Source of the DNA: Halodurantibacterium daqingensis
Lineage (GTDB): Bacteria; Pseudomonadota; Alphaproteobacteria; Rhodobacterales; Rhodobacteraceae
Reading direction: 5' to 3'
Assembly (NCBI RefSeq): GCF_042666235.1
Contig: NZ_JBHTFQ010000001.1
Location: 62,001-126,000 of the forward strand
Length of the DNA: 64,000 nucleotides
Shown piece after piece: positions 8,194-16,270 of this stretch; within the stretch, counting starts at the first letter, position 1, and the number at the start of each line of letters is the position of its first letter. The notes under the pieces are model-generated. The model was given only the letters and a program-made list of their open reading frames with translations, was not told the origin of the DNA and did not search any database. A program made the position numbers and the translations under genes.

Positions 8194-8751
8194 ATGGCGG
8201 AAGACACATTTCCAGGCTGGCACGGCACCACGATCATTGGCGTGCGAAAGAACGGAGAGGTGGTGATTGCGGGCGACGGCCAGGTGAGCCTGGGCCAGAC
8301 GGTCATCAAGGGCACGGCACGCAAGGTGCGACGCCTGTCGCCGGGTGGTCGCGATGTGGTGGCCGGCTTTGCCGGTTCGACCGCGGATGCCTTCACGCTT
8401 CTGGAGCGGCTGGAGGCCAAGCTTGAGGCCACGCCGGGACAATTGGCCCGTGCCGCCGTTGAACTTGCCAAGGACTGGCGCACCGACAAGTATCTGCAGA
8501 AGCTCGAGGCGATGCTGATCGTCAGCGATGGGCGCGAACTTCTGGTCATCACCGGGGCGGGCGACGTTCTGGAACCGGAACAGGATGTGGCAGCGATCGG
8601 CTCGGGCGGGATGTATGCCCTTGCTGCCGCCCGCGCGCTTATGGACGGCCCGCTTGATGCCGAGGCGGTTGCGCGCCGTGCCATGGGCATTGCGCAGGAA
8701 ATCTGCGTCTATACGAACGGCAACCTCACTGTTGAAAGGATCAGCGCATGA
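8194..8751 (+). CDS. hslV: ATP-dependent protease subunit HslV (ClpQ)
   Basis: A 185-residue threonine protease subunit forming a double hexamer with HslU to degrade misfolded and regulatory proteins. The N-terminus MAEDTFPGWHGTTI exposes the catalytic threonine (about residue 12) after propeptide removal, and GDGQVSLGQTV, VAGFAGSTADA and AIGSGGMYALAAARAL are family signatures. GGAGG lies 5 nt before ATG 8194; an in-frame ATG at 8146 lies inside the hairpin and is rejected. It overlaps hslU by ATGA. Confidence 0.96.
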   Translation: MAEDTFPGWHGTTIIGVRKNGEVVIAGDGQVSLGQTVIKGTARKVRRLSPGGRDVVAGFAGSTADAFTLLERLEAKLEATPGQLARAAVELAKDWRTDKYLQKLEAMLIVSDGRELLVITGAGDVLEPEQDVAAIGSGGMYALAAARALMDGPLDAEAVARRAMGIAQEICVYTNGNLTVERISA

Positions 8752-10049
8752 GCAGTCTCACCCCGCGCGAGATCGTCTCGGAGCTGGACCGCTTCATCAT
8801 CGGGCAGAAGGACGCGAAGCGGGCGGTGGCAGTCGCGTTGCGCAACCGCTGGCGGCGCAAGCAACTTCCCGATGACCTGCGCGACGAGGTTTATCCCAAG
8901 AACATTCTGATGATCGGGCCCACCGGCGTCGGCAAGACCGAGATCTCGCGCCGGCTTGCCCGGCTTGCCCGCGCGCCCTTCATCAAGGTCGAGGCGACGA
9001 AGTTCACCGAAGTCGGATATGTCGGCCGCGACGTGGAACAGATCATCCGTGATCTGGTCGATGCCGCCGTGGCAATGACCCGCGAGACGATGCGCGAGGA
9101 CGTGCGCGCACGCGCGCATGACGCCGCGGAAAATCGGGTGATCGAGGCCATCGCCGGCCGCGACGCGCGCGAACAGACCAAGGACATGTTCCGCAACAAG
9201 CTCAAACGCGGCGAACTGGATGACACGGTGATCGAGCTTGAGGTCACCGACAATTCAAGCCCGCTGCCCATGATGGAGATCCCCGGCCAGCCGGGCGCCG
9301 GCATGATGAACCTGGGAGATCTGTTCGGTAAGGCGTTCGGAGGCCGCAAGGTCCGCCGCAAGATGACCGTGTCCGAAAGCTATGAACTGCTGATCGGCGA
9401 AGAGGCGGACAAGCTTCTGGACGACGAGGCCGTCAACCGCGCAGCGCTCGAAGCCGTCCAGGAAAACGGCATTGTCTTCATCGATGAAATCGACAAGGTC
9501 TGCACCCGCTCGGATGCGCGCGGGGGGGATGTAAGCCGGGAAGGTGTGCAGCGCGATCTGTTGCCGCTGATCGAGGGCACGACGGTTTCCACCAAATATG
9601 GCCCGGTCAAGACCGACCACATCCTGTTCATCGCCTCGGGCGCTTTTCATATTGCGAAACCGTCGGATCTGCTGCCGGAACTGCAGGGGCGGCTACCGAT
9701 CCGGGTCGAACTGCGCGCCCTGACCGAAGAGGATTTCGTCCGCATCCTTCGCGAGACCGAGAATGCCCTGACGCGGCAGTATGCCGCGCTCATGGCAACC
9801 GAAAATGTCCGCGTCAGCTTTACCGACGATGGCATACAGTCGCTGGCTCGGATTGCTGCCGAGGTGAACCAGGCGGTGGAAAACATCGGCGCTCGCCGGC
9901 TCTACACCGTAATGGAACGGGTTTTCGAGGAACTGTCCTTCGCGGCGCCCGATCGCGGCGGCGATGAGGTGACGGTGGATGCCGCCTTTGTCGAGCAGAA
10001 CCTCGGATCACTGGCACGTTCGGCTGATCTCAGCCGCTACGTGCTCTGA
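8748..10049 (+). CDS. hslU: HslU (ClpY) AAA+ unfoldase of the HslUV protease
   Basis: A 433-residue AAA+ protein. Walker A GPTGVGKT is at 57-64, the I-domain insertion spans roughly 110-230, Walker B GIVFIDEIDK is near 245, sensor regions follow, and the C-terminal LSRYVL tail docks into HslV. The N-terminal LTPREIVSELDRFIIGQ motif is diagnostic for HslU. It is translationally coupled to hslV. Such genes are usually part of the heat-shock regulon, but I could not find a convincing RpoH promoter before hslV. Confidence 0.97.
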   Translation: MSSLTPREIVSELDRFIIGQKDAKRAVAVALRNRWRRKQLPDDLRDEVYPKNILMIGPTGVGKTEISRRLARLARAPFIKVEATKFTEVGYVGRDVEQIIRDLVDAAVAMTRETMREDVRARAHDAAENRVIEAIAGRDAREQTKDMFRNKLKRGELDDTVIELEVTDNSSPLPMMEIPGQPGAGMMNLGDLFGKAFGGRKVRRKMTVSESYELLIGEEADKLLDDEAVNRAALEAVQENGIVFIDEIDKVCTRSDARGGDVSREGVQRDLLPLIEGTTVSTKYGPVKTDHILFIASGAFHIAKPSDLLPELQGRLPIRVELRALTEEDFVRILRETENALTRQYAALMATENVRVSFTDDGIQSLARIAAEVNQAVENIGARRLYTVMERVFEELSFAAPDRGGDEVTVDAAFVEQNLGSLARSADLSRYVL

Positions 10050-10056
10050 TCCGACC

Positions 10057-10084
10057 GGCGAGGGCGGCTTTCCCGCCCCTCGCC
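10057..10084. terminator. Hairpin between convergent hslU and smr
   Basis: A strong, slightly bulged GC hairpin: GGCGAGG (10057-10063) pairs with CCTCGCC (10078-10084), extended by GCGG/CCGC, with a CTTTC-type loop. It fills the 45-bp gap between two converging genes, so it probably serves both. Confidence 0.65.
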
Positions 10085-10094
10085 CATCAGCGGC

Positions 10095-10682
10095 CTATCT
10101 CGGACGGCGCAGATAAACATAGTAGGCACCCGCGCCACCATGGCGCAAATGGGCCTGGGCCAACTGCAGCACCACTGGCCCCAGCGGCGGCGCAGCAAGC
10201 CATTGCGGCACCTGGCGTTTCAGGACGCCGGGGTGTTGCGGGATCGGGCCATCATCCTGTCCGGGCCGCCCCTTGCCGGTGATGACAAGCACCAATCGCC
10301 TTTCCGCCGCATGCGACGCAAGGATGAACCGAGTCAGCGCCGGATGCGCCTGGGCAACCGTCATTCCGTGAAGATCGATGCGGGCCTCGGGGACCAGCTT
10401 GCCGCGCGACATGCGCTCGAATGATTTGCGGTCCATCCGCAGCGGGCTTCGCGCCAGATCTTCGCTGGCCGGCGGGGCAAGATCATGCGCTGGATGCGTG
10501 TCGCGCGTCTTCTGGCCAATGCTGAATTCGGGCAGTGGCGGGCGGGGCCCCTGAACGGGCGGGGCCGCCGCGGTTTCGACCGGACGCTGAACGATCTTGC
10601 GCAGCGGCACGGCCGAGGCCGCAACCTGATGCCAGAGATCCTGTTCATCGGGCCGAAGCCCGCGCGGCGTACGGCGGGCCAT
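10095..10682 (-). CDS. Smr/MutS2 C-terminal domain protein
   Basis: A 195-residue protein with a charged, Pro-rich N-terminus (RRTPRGLRPDEQDLWHQVA, the usual opening of this family) and a C-terminal Smr domain (about 97-190). Signatures are IDLHGMTVAQAH, LVITGKGR and a final HGGAGAYYVYLRR. Smr domains bind or cut nucleic acid and some act on stalled ribosomes; the substrate here is unknown. It lies 48 nt downstream of the Tim44-like gene. Confidence 0.9.
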   Translation of the reverse strand: MARRTPRGLRPDEQDLWHQVAASAVPLRKIVQRPVETAAAPPVQGPRPPLPEFSIGQKTRDTHPAHDLAPPASEDLARSPLRMDRKSFERMSRGKLVPEARIDLHGMTVAQAHPALTRFILASHAAERRLVLVITGKGRPGQDDGPIPQHPGVLKRQVPQWLAAPPLGPVVLQLAQAHLRHGGAGAYYVYLRRPR

Positions 10683-10730
10683 GGCCCTAGCCCGAGGTGC
10701 GCCGCCGGGGTCGGGCGTGTGAACGCGCGC

Positions 10731-11390
10731 TCATTCCCCTGTCGCGACAAGCTGCCAGTTCGGGTTGTCGGAACCCATCTGGCGGGCAAAGGTCCAGACA
10801 TCCTTCTGACGCTTGATTTCCGACGGGCTGCCTTCGACGATCTCGCCTTCGCGGTTGCGCACCACCGAGGTCAGTTCGCCCACGAAACGAACGGTGATCT
10901 CGGCATCCCGCGTGGCCGCGTCGAAGGAGGCATTGACAAGCGACAGTTCCCGCAGGCCGATGAAGCTGGCCTGAACGGTCAGGCCCTCACGCTCGCGCAG
11001 TTCTACCACCTCGGCCAGGGTATCGTAGACGTCGCGCGACAGGAACGGCAGGATGCTGTCCAGCTCGCCATTCTCGAAGGCCATCAGAATCATTTCGTAG
11101 GCGCCCCGCGCCCCGTGCAGGAACTCGCCCACGTTGAAAGCCGGCTCTGCCATCTTCATCGAGGCCAGCGCCTTGGCAGCCGGGCTGCCTTCCGGGGCGT
11201 GATCGGCGATATCGGCATCCACCCCGCCCTCGATCACGTCGAACTGGGGCCGGTTCGCCGCCGGCGCCTCGCCCATCGGTACGGGGGGTTTTTCGAATCC
11301 CTCGCGCGTACCCAGAACGCTTTTGAGGCGGAGGATCAGGAAAATGGCAATCCCGGCCAGAACAAGAAGTTGGATCACGGCAGAACTCAT
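10731..11390 (-). CDS. Tim44-like domain protein (TimA type)
   Basis: A 219-residue protein with one N-terminal membrane helix (about 4-20), an acidic linker, and a Tim44/MBA1-like domain (about 75-215) with SFIGLRELSLVNAS and a C-terminal KRQKDVWTFARQMGSDNPNWQLVATG. The WTFxR and NPNWxLVAT features are characteristic of the alphaproteobacterial homologue of the mitochondrial import factor Tim44. Its role is thought to involve membrane-associated protein assembly. Divergent from fxsA. Confidence 0.9.
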   Translation of the reverse strand: MSSAVIQLLVLAGIAIFLILRLKSVLGTREGFEKPPVPMGEAPAANRPQFDVIEGGVDADIADHAPEGSPAAKALASMKMAEPAFNVGEFLHGARGAYEMILMAFENGELDSILPFLSRDVYDTLAEVVELREREGLTVQASFIGLRELSLVNASFDAATRDAEITVRFVGELTSVVRNREGEIVEGSPSEIKRQKDVWTFARQMGSDNPNWQLVATGE

Positions 11391-11498
11391 CGGTGCCTCT
11401 TGGGTGGGCAGAGGGGGTTGGTTTCATCGGCGGTCCGACCTTATGTAAGGCAGGGAAGCGCCCAAGTCCACCGCGCGACCCGGATAAGGACATGTGAC

Positions 11499-11993
11499 AT
11501 GTGGCTACTTGCTCTTTTCATCGCGGTTCCATTGATCGAGATCGCGCTGTTCATCCAGATCGGCGGCTGGCTCACCTTGTGGCCGACGCTTGCGATCGTG
11601 GTGCTGACCGCGCTGATCGGGACGGCCCTGGTGCGCCAGCAGGGGCGACAGACGCTGATGGATCTGCGCGGCGCATTGGCCGAACTGCGCGATCCTTCCG
11701 CGCCGCTCGCTCATGGGGCCTTGCTGCTGCTGGCGGGGGCACTGCTGCTGACGCCTGGCTTTCTGACCGATGCGGTGGGGCTTCTGCTTCTGGTGCCGCC
11801 GTTCCGCGTGGCGCTGATGCGTCAGGCGGCGCGGCATGTACAGGTGACCCGGTTCGAAATGGGGGGGACGCGGCGCTATCCCGCGCGACCCTCTGACATC
11901 ATCGAGGGCGACTACGAGGAAGCCCAGGGCGAGGAAAGCGGCCCATCGCCAAAACGGCCCACGCACCGCCCCTCGGGCTGGACGCGGCATTGA
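11499..11993 (+). CDS. fxsA: FxsA-family membrane protein
   Basis: A 164-residue protein with three or four membrane segments (about 1-20, 24-46, 72-92, 95-110). It opens with MWLLALFIAVPLIEIALFI and carries GALLLTPGFLTDAVGLLLLVPPFR, which define FxsA, named for phage F exclusion suppression in E. coli. Its normal function is unclear. ATG 11499 follows AAGGA by 8 nt. The C-terminal tail is hydrophilic and variable. Divergent from timA and 54 nt upstream of secB. Confidence 0.92.
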   Translation: MWLLALFIAVPLIEIALFIQIGGWLTLWPTLAIVVLTALIGTALVRQQGRQTLMDLRGALAELRDPSAPLAHGALLLLAGALLLTPGFLTDAVGLLLLVPPFRVALMRQAARHVQVTRFEMGGTRRYPARPSDIIEGDYEEAQGEESGPSPKRPTHRPSGWTRH

Positions 11994-12047
11994 GAAGCCG
12001 GGGATGACCTGCTAGACAGTTCCGGCATTGCTTAGCAGGAGAGTCCC

Positions 12048-12569
12048 ATGGCCGAGAACGACAACGGCGCTGCCCCGCAGCAGCCGGCGCAGGCCGCGCC
12101 CCAGATCAAGATGCAGGTGCTCGCGCAGTTCATCCGCGACATGTCCTTCGAGAACATCGTCGCCCAGAAAGGCCTGCAGAACGGAGAGGTCACCCCTGAC
12201 ATTCAGGTTCAGGTCAGCCTTGACGCGCGCAAGCGGTCGGTCGCGAACCAGTACGAAGTCGTGACCAAGTTCAAGATCCAGTCGCGCAACAAGGCCAATA
12301 ACAACGATCCGCTGTTCCATCTGGAGCTGGAATATGCCGGCATCTTCCTGATCGACGGTGTGCCCGAGGAACAGATGCACCCCTTCCTTCTGATCGAATG
12401 TCCGCGGATGCTGTTCCCGTTCGTCCGCCGCATCGTCAGCGACGTGACGCGCGATGGCGGTTTCCCGGCGCTGAACCTCGACACGGTGGATTTCCTCGCG
12501 CTTTACCGCCAGGAGCTGGCCCGCCGCAGCGCCGAACAGCAGCAGCCTGCCGCGACGCCCGTCAACTAG
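12048..12569 (+). CDS. secB: Protein-export chaperone SecB
   Basis: A 173-residue tetrameric chaperone that keeps preproteins unfolded and hands them to SecA. An Asn/Gln/Ala-rich N-terminus precedes the SecB core (about 20-155) with FIRDMSFENIVAQKG, YAGIFLIDGVPEEQMHPFLLIECPRMLFPFVRRIVSDVTRDGGFP and LNLDTVDFLALYRQ. AGGAGA precedes the ATG. The 3' end overlaps the 3' end of convergent dnaQ by 8 bp, leaving no terminator space. Confidence 0.96.
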   Translation: MAENDNGAAPQQPAQAAPQIKMQVLAQFIRDMSFENIVAQKGLQNGEVTPDIQVQVSLDARKRSVANQYEVVTKFKIQSRNKANNNDPLFHLELEYAGIFLIDGVPEEQMHPFLLIECPRMLFPFVRRIVSDVTRDGGFPALNLDTVDFLALYRQELARRSAEQQQPAATPVN

Positions 12570-13269
12570 GAGGTTCGCCCCCGCCATAGCGGTTCCACAG
12601 GGCCGCCTCGCCCATCTTCGCAACGAAGGCAGCATGGGCGAGCGCCTCTTCCTCGGTGAGACGTGGCGCAAGCGGAACAGGGCGCGGCTGCGGCCGCCAG
12701 GCCGTATGTCCCATGGCCGGCGCGGCCTGCGAGGTGCCTGCAAGCGCGAAATCAGGTTGCCGCCCGCCGATCAGTTCCAGATAGACTTCGGCAAGGATTT
12801 CGCTGTCCAGAAGCGCGCCGTGCTTTTCCCGCGCGGAATTGTCGACGCCGAAGCGGCGACATAGCGCATCAAGCGAGGCCGGCGCGCCGGGAAACCGGCG
12901 CTTGGCAAGCGCCAGGGTATCCAGCGCGCGATCATTCGGCAGGGTCGGAAGGCCGGCCCATCCCAGTTCGGCATTGAGAAACTTCATGTCGAAGGCAGCG
13001 TTGTGAATGACCAGACGCGCCGATCCCACGAAATCCAGAAACGCCTGCCCGACGGCACGGAACACCGGCTTGTCACGCAGGAACTCATCGCCAAGCCCGT
13101 GAACGGCAAAGGCTTCGGCAGGCATCGGACGCTGCGGATTGATATACTGGTGATAGGTGCGCCCGGTCGGAACGTGATTGAGCAGTTCCACCGCGCCGAT
13201 TTCGACGATGCGATGCCCTTCCGAGGGTTCGAATCCCGTGGTTTCGGTGTCGAGGACGATTTCACGCAT
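12562..13269 (-). CDS. dnaQ: DNA polymerase III epsilon subunit (3'-5' exonuclease)
   Basis: A 235-residue proofreading exonuclease of the DEDDh family. Visible catalytic residues are D7 and E9 in DTETTG, D94 in NAAFDMKFL, and H150/D155 in KHGALLDSEILAEVY. Length and the C-terminal extension past residue 185 fit DnaQ, with the tail likely reaching the alpha subunit. The start overlaps the coaE stop by 8 bp, placing it at the end of maf-aroE-coaE-dnaQ. Confidence 0.95.
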   Translation of the reverse strand: MREIVLDTETTGFEPSEGHRIVEIGAVELLNHVPTGRTYHQYINPQRPMPAEAFAVHGLGDEFLRDKPVFRAVGQAFLDFVGSARLVIHNAAFDMKFLNAELGWAGLPTLPNDRALDTLALAKRRFPGAPASLDALCRRFGVDNSAREKHGALLDSEILAEVYLELIGGRQPDFALAGTSQAAPAMGHTAWRPQPRPVPLAPRLTEEEALAHAAFVAKMGEAALWNRYGGGEPPS

Positions 13270-13852
13270 GTTTTCGGTCCCTCAGGCTGGAGACCAGTGA
13301 TTGCACCGCTGCCCGCGTCTGTTCAAGCCCCGTCGTTTCGATCACATGGGTCGCACGGCGGCGTTTTTCCGCATCCGGCATCTGCTTGGCCAGCAGGATT
13401 TCCATCCGCGCGGCAGTCATGCCCGGGCGCGCAAGAACGCGGCTGCGCTGCACTTCGGGCGGCGCCGTGACCACAAGCACCGCATCCATCTGCGCATCGG
13501 CACCCGTTTCGAAAAGCAGCGGGATGTCCAGCACAACCAGATCGCCCCTGGCGTTGTTCAGGAACGCAGCGCGATCCGCGGCAACAAGCGGATGCACCAC
13601 AGCTTCGATCCGGGGCAGCGCGTCCGGATCGCGCGCGATCCAGTCGCGCAGGCGCTCCCGATCGACACGGCCATCGACCACCGCCTCGGGGCAGAGCGCG
13701 CGCAGCGGTTCCACGGCATCGCCTTCGTAAAGGCGATGAACGGCCGCATCGGCATCCCAGACCGGAACCCCCAGATCGCGGAACATGGCCGCGGTGGTGG
13801 ATTTGCCCATGCCGATCGAGCCGGTCAGCCCAAGGCGGAACGGGCGGCTCAT
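13262..13852 (-). CDS. coaE: Dephospho-CoA kinase
   Basis: A 196-residue P-loop kinase for the last step of coenzyme A synthesis. The N-terminus LGLTGSIGMGKST (about 7-19) is the P-loop; DADAAVHRLY, VLDIPLLFETG and QRSRVLARPGMT are family motifs. ATG 13852 is chosen because it gives an ATGA overlap with aroE; a longer open frame to 14152 lies within aroE and does not resemble protein. Confidence 0.95.
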   Translation of the reverse strand: MSRPFRLGLTGSIGMGKSTTAAMFRDLGVPVWDADAAVHRLYEGDAVEPLRALCPEAVVDGRVDRERLRDWIARDPDALPRIEAVVHPLVAADRAAFLNNARGDLVVLDIPLLFETGADAQMDAVLVVTAPPEVQRSRVLARPGMTAARMEILLAKQMPDAEKRRRATHVIETTGLEQTRAAVQSLVSSLRDRKHA

Positions 13853-14685
13853 GCCGAAAGGACAGCCGCCCGCGTCGCGGCATCGACTTCGGGCCTTTGT
13901 CCGAACCAGCGTTCGAAGCAGGGCGCGCCCTGATGAAGCAGCATGCCGAGGCCATCGACCGTGGTGCAGCCCCGTGCAGCGGCTTCGGCAAGGAAGGTCG
14001 TCCGCAGCGGCGTATAGACAAGGTCGGTCACCAGCGCGGTGGGCGAGATCGCATCGTAGGGGATGCGCAGATCCGGCTTGCCGGCCATGCCGAGCGCGGT
14101 GGTGTTGACCACGGTCACCGCACCTTCCAGCATCTCGGCGCTTTGCACCCAATCGTACACGATGACCTTGGCGCCGAACTCTGCCCGCATCGCCTCGGCC
14201 CGTGCACGGGTCCGGTTTGCGATGCGGATCTCGGGCGCCCCCACCTCGATCAGGGATGAAATGACCGCACGCGCCGCACCCCCGGCACCGAAAAGTGCCA
14301 CGGGGCCAAGCGCCGGCTGCCAGTCGGGCGCATTCTGGCGCAGATTGGCGATGAAGCCATAGCCATCGGTATTATCGGCGTGAATCTTGCCGTCCTGGCG
14401 GAAGATCAGCGTGTTGGCCGCGCCGATCAGTGCGGCGCGATCGCTGACCACATCGGCAATCTGAAGCACGGTTTCCTTGTGCGGAATCGTGACGTTGACG
14501 CCCAGGAACCCCATCTTTGGCAGCGCGTGCAGAACCTCTTTCAGATCGGCCTGAGCCACGTCCATGGGGATGTAAAAGCCCGGGATGCCATAGGTTCTCA
14601 GCCAGTGGCCATGCAGGGCGGGCGAGCGGCTGTGCGCGATGGGCGAGCCGATTACCCCGGCCAGCCCGATCCGTTCGGTTGTCAT
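13849..14685 (-). CDS. aroE: Shikimate dehydrogenase
   Basis: A 278-residue NADP-dependent enzyme reducing 3-dehydroshikimate in aromatic amino acid synthesis. The substrate site shows GSPIAHSRSPALHG (about 13-26), NVTIPHKETVL with the catalytic lysine near 70, and NTDGYGF near 105; the nucleotide fold has FGAGGAARAV. ATGA overlaps join it to maf upstream and coaE downstream. Confidence 0.95.
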   Translation of the reverse strand: MTTERIGLAGVIGSPIAHSRSPALHGHWLRTYGIPGFYIPMDVAQADLKEVLHALPKMGFLGVNVTIPHKETVLQIADVVSDRAALIGAANTLIFRQDGKIHADNTDGYGFIANLRQNAPDWQPALGPVALFGAGGAARAVISSLIEVGAPEIRIANRTRARAEAMRAEFGAKVIVYDWVQSAEMLEGAVTVVNTTALGMAGKPDLRIPYDAISPTALVTDLVYTPLRTTFLAEAAARGCTTVDGLGMLLHQGAPCFERWFGQRPEVDAATRAAVLSA

Positions 14686-15281
14686 GCAGCGATATCTCCG
14701 CGGATACTCAGAAAATTCAACATCTCGATCAACGGCAGCCCAAGGGTGGTGAAATAATCCCCCTGAACCGCCGCAAACAGGCGGACACCCTCTTCCTCGA
14801 GCTTGTAGGCGCCGACCGAGTGGCGAATGCTGTCCCAGTTGCGGGTCACGTAATCCTCCAGATAGGCGTCGCTGAAGCTGCGCATGGTCAGGCGGACCTG
14901 CCCGACATGGCGCCAGACGGGTTGTCCATCCTCATATATCACGGCCGCCGACAAAAGCCGGTGGGTCTGGCCGCGAAGGGCGCGCAACTGTGCCCGTGCT
15001 GCATCAGGGTCGGCCGGCTTGGTCATGATCTTCTTTCCGAATTCGAGAACCTGATCGCAGCCGATGACCATGGCAGCCGGGTGACGGAGGGATATCTTCC
15101 GCGCTTTTGCCTCGGCCAGCGCATCGGCGACGTCGCGCGGCGGGGCCTCTTCGGCGGCAAGTCCTTCGCGCAACGCCTCTTCATCCACGCGCGCGTCCTG
15201 CTGTTCGATCGCCAGCCCGGCATTCGTCAGCAAGGTGCCACGGATCGCCGAGGCGGAAGCAAGAATGATCGGTCGTGGCAT
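14682..15281 (-). CDS. maf: Maf family nucleotide pyrophosphatase
   Basis: A 199-residue Maf/HAM1-superfamily house-cleaning enzyme hydrolysing non-canonical or modified NTPs. It starts MPRPIILASAS, with VIGCDQVLEFG and TKPADPDAARAQLRALRGQTHRLLSA as signatures. The ORF extends to 15350, but family alignment favours ATG 15281. A DnaA-box-like sequence sits at its start codon, at the left edge of the proposed origin. First gene of the leftward four-gene operon. Confidence 0.92.
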   Translation of the reverse strand: MPRPIILASASAIRGTLLTNAGLAIEQQDARVDEEALREGLAAEEAPPRDVADALAEAKARKISLRHPAAMVIGCDQVLEFGKKIMTKPADPDAARAQLRALRGQTHRLLSAAVIYEDGQPVWRHVGQVRLTMRSFSDAYLEDYVTRNWDSIRHSVGAYKLEEEGVRLFAAVQGDYFTTLGLPLIEMLNFLSIRGDIAA

Positions 15282-15702
15282 GTGGAAAACCCTGTGGTGG
15301 AATCGGCAGAGGAATCGGCGAACGGATTGTGGGCGGATCAGGCCCTGCATCGGAATCCCCGATCCCGGGGCCGGATGTCAAGAAACCGCGGCTGGTTATC
15401 CACCGTGGACAAAGGAGCCGCGCTGCCTGTGGAGAAGATCTCGGCCACACCAGCGATCCCATCTTATCCACAGAGTGTTAACGCGCTTTCTGCATACAAG
15501 GTACTGGTTCAGAAAGAATATTTAGAAGTTGTGCCCGACTGGTCATTTCGTGCACAGAGTTATACACAGGTTGCCGTTCTTGTGGAGAGAGGGCGGGAAA
15601 ACGCAGGAATTAGGGTTATCCACCGGCCTTACTACATCAACTACTTTTCTTTCTAATATTCTTTCATTTAGAAAGAAGGCCCCGTTCAGCAGGTCAGATG
15701 TC
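15281..15702. other. Candidate chromosomal origin of replication (oriC)
   Basis: This 421-bp gap between divergent maf and hemJ holds a cluster of DnaA boxes (consensus TTWTNCACA). Full matches lie at 15464-15472 (TTATCCACA), 15560-15568 (TTATACACA) and, on the minus strand, 15281-15289. Eight-of-nine matches lie at 15396-15404, 15428-15436 (minus) and 15616-15624. An AT-rich segment with an inverted repeat follows at 15637-15677, a plausible unwinding element. parAB and two parS sites lie 3-8 kb to the right. The maf side of a hem gene is a known origin neighbourhood in alphaproteobacteria. Confidence 0.82.
15647..15677. repeat. AT-rich inverted repeat at the right end of the origin region
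   Basis: TTCTTTCTAA (15647-15656) and TTAGAAAGAA (15668-15677) form a perfect 10-bp inverted repeat around an 11-nt AT-rich centre. The half-element TTCTAATATTCTTTC recurs, inverted and nearly identical, at 15511-15527. It may be the DNA unwinding element of the origin, an operator for hemJ (ATG 25 nt downstream), or a terminator-like hairpin. Confidence 0.6.
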
Positions 15703-16152
15703 ATGTGGGACTTCCTCGCGCTCGCCTATCCCTGGATCAAATCCCTGCATATCCTGTCGGTAATCGCCTGGATGGCGGGGCTGTTCTACCTTCCCCGGTT
15801 GTTCGTCTATCACGTGGAACGGGTGGCAGCGGGTGGCGATACCGATCTTCTGTTCCAGACAATGGAACACAAGCTTCTGAGATACATAATGAATCCGGCG
15901 ATGATCGCCGCCTGGATCTTCGGTCTGTTGCTGGTCCTGACCCCGGGCATCGTCTATTGGGGGTCGGTCTGGCCCTGGACGAAGGCGGCGGCGGTGCTGG
16001 GCATGACCTGGTTTCATCACTGGCTGGGCCTTCGGCGCAAGAACTTCGTGCGCGGTGACAACAAGGTCTCGGGCCGGCATTACCGCATGATGAACGAACT
16101 GCCGACGCTGTTTCTGATCGTGATCGTCTTTTCGGTCGTGCTGAAGTTCTGA
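15703..16152 (+). CDS. hemJ: Protoporphyrinogen IX oxidase HemJ
   Basis: A 149-residue membrane protein (formerly UPF0093) oxidising protoporphyrinogen IX in haem or bacteriochlorophyll synthesis. Four helices are visible. Motifs are YPWIKSLHILSVIAWMAGLFYLPRLFVYH (about 9-37) with the conserved His, KLLRYIMNPAM, and WFHHWLGLRRKNF. I start at ATG 15703 because upstream sequence to 15529 is AT-rich origin DNA. It works in the same pathway as hemW-like and hemH genes elsewhere in the window. Confidence 0.93.
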   Translation: MWDFLALAYPWIKSLHILSVIAWMAGLFYLPRLFVYHVERVAAGGDTDLLFQTMEHKLLRYIMNPAMIAAWIFGLLLVLTPGIVYWGSVWPWTKAAAVLGMTWFHHWLGLRRKNFVRGDNKVSGRHYRMMNELPTLFLIVIVFSVVLKF

Positions 16153-16157
16153 GAGAT

Positions 16158-16186
16158 TTGACTCAGCGCGATCTGGCGTGTATCTG
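16158..16186 (+). promoter_or_regulatory. Candidate rho promoter
   Basis: TTGACT (16158-16163) matches five of six bases of a -35 element. It is followed after 17 bp by TATCTG (16181-16186), a weak -10. It lies just after the hemJ stop and would give a leader of roughly 78 nt before rho. Rho leaders are autoregulated in several bacteria; no structure was resolved here. Confidence 0.45.
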
Positions 16187-16270
16187 GCCTCAGGCAGGGC
16201 CGTCCGGTCCGTGCATTTCCCGTTCCGACCTGGTGCCGGCTGCTGAAGATGCGGCCCGAAAGGCATATTG

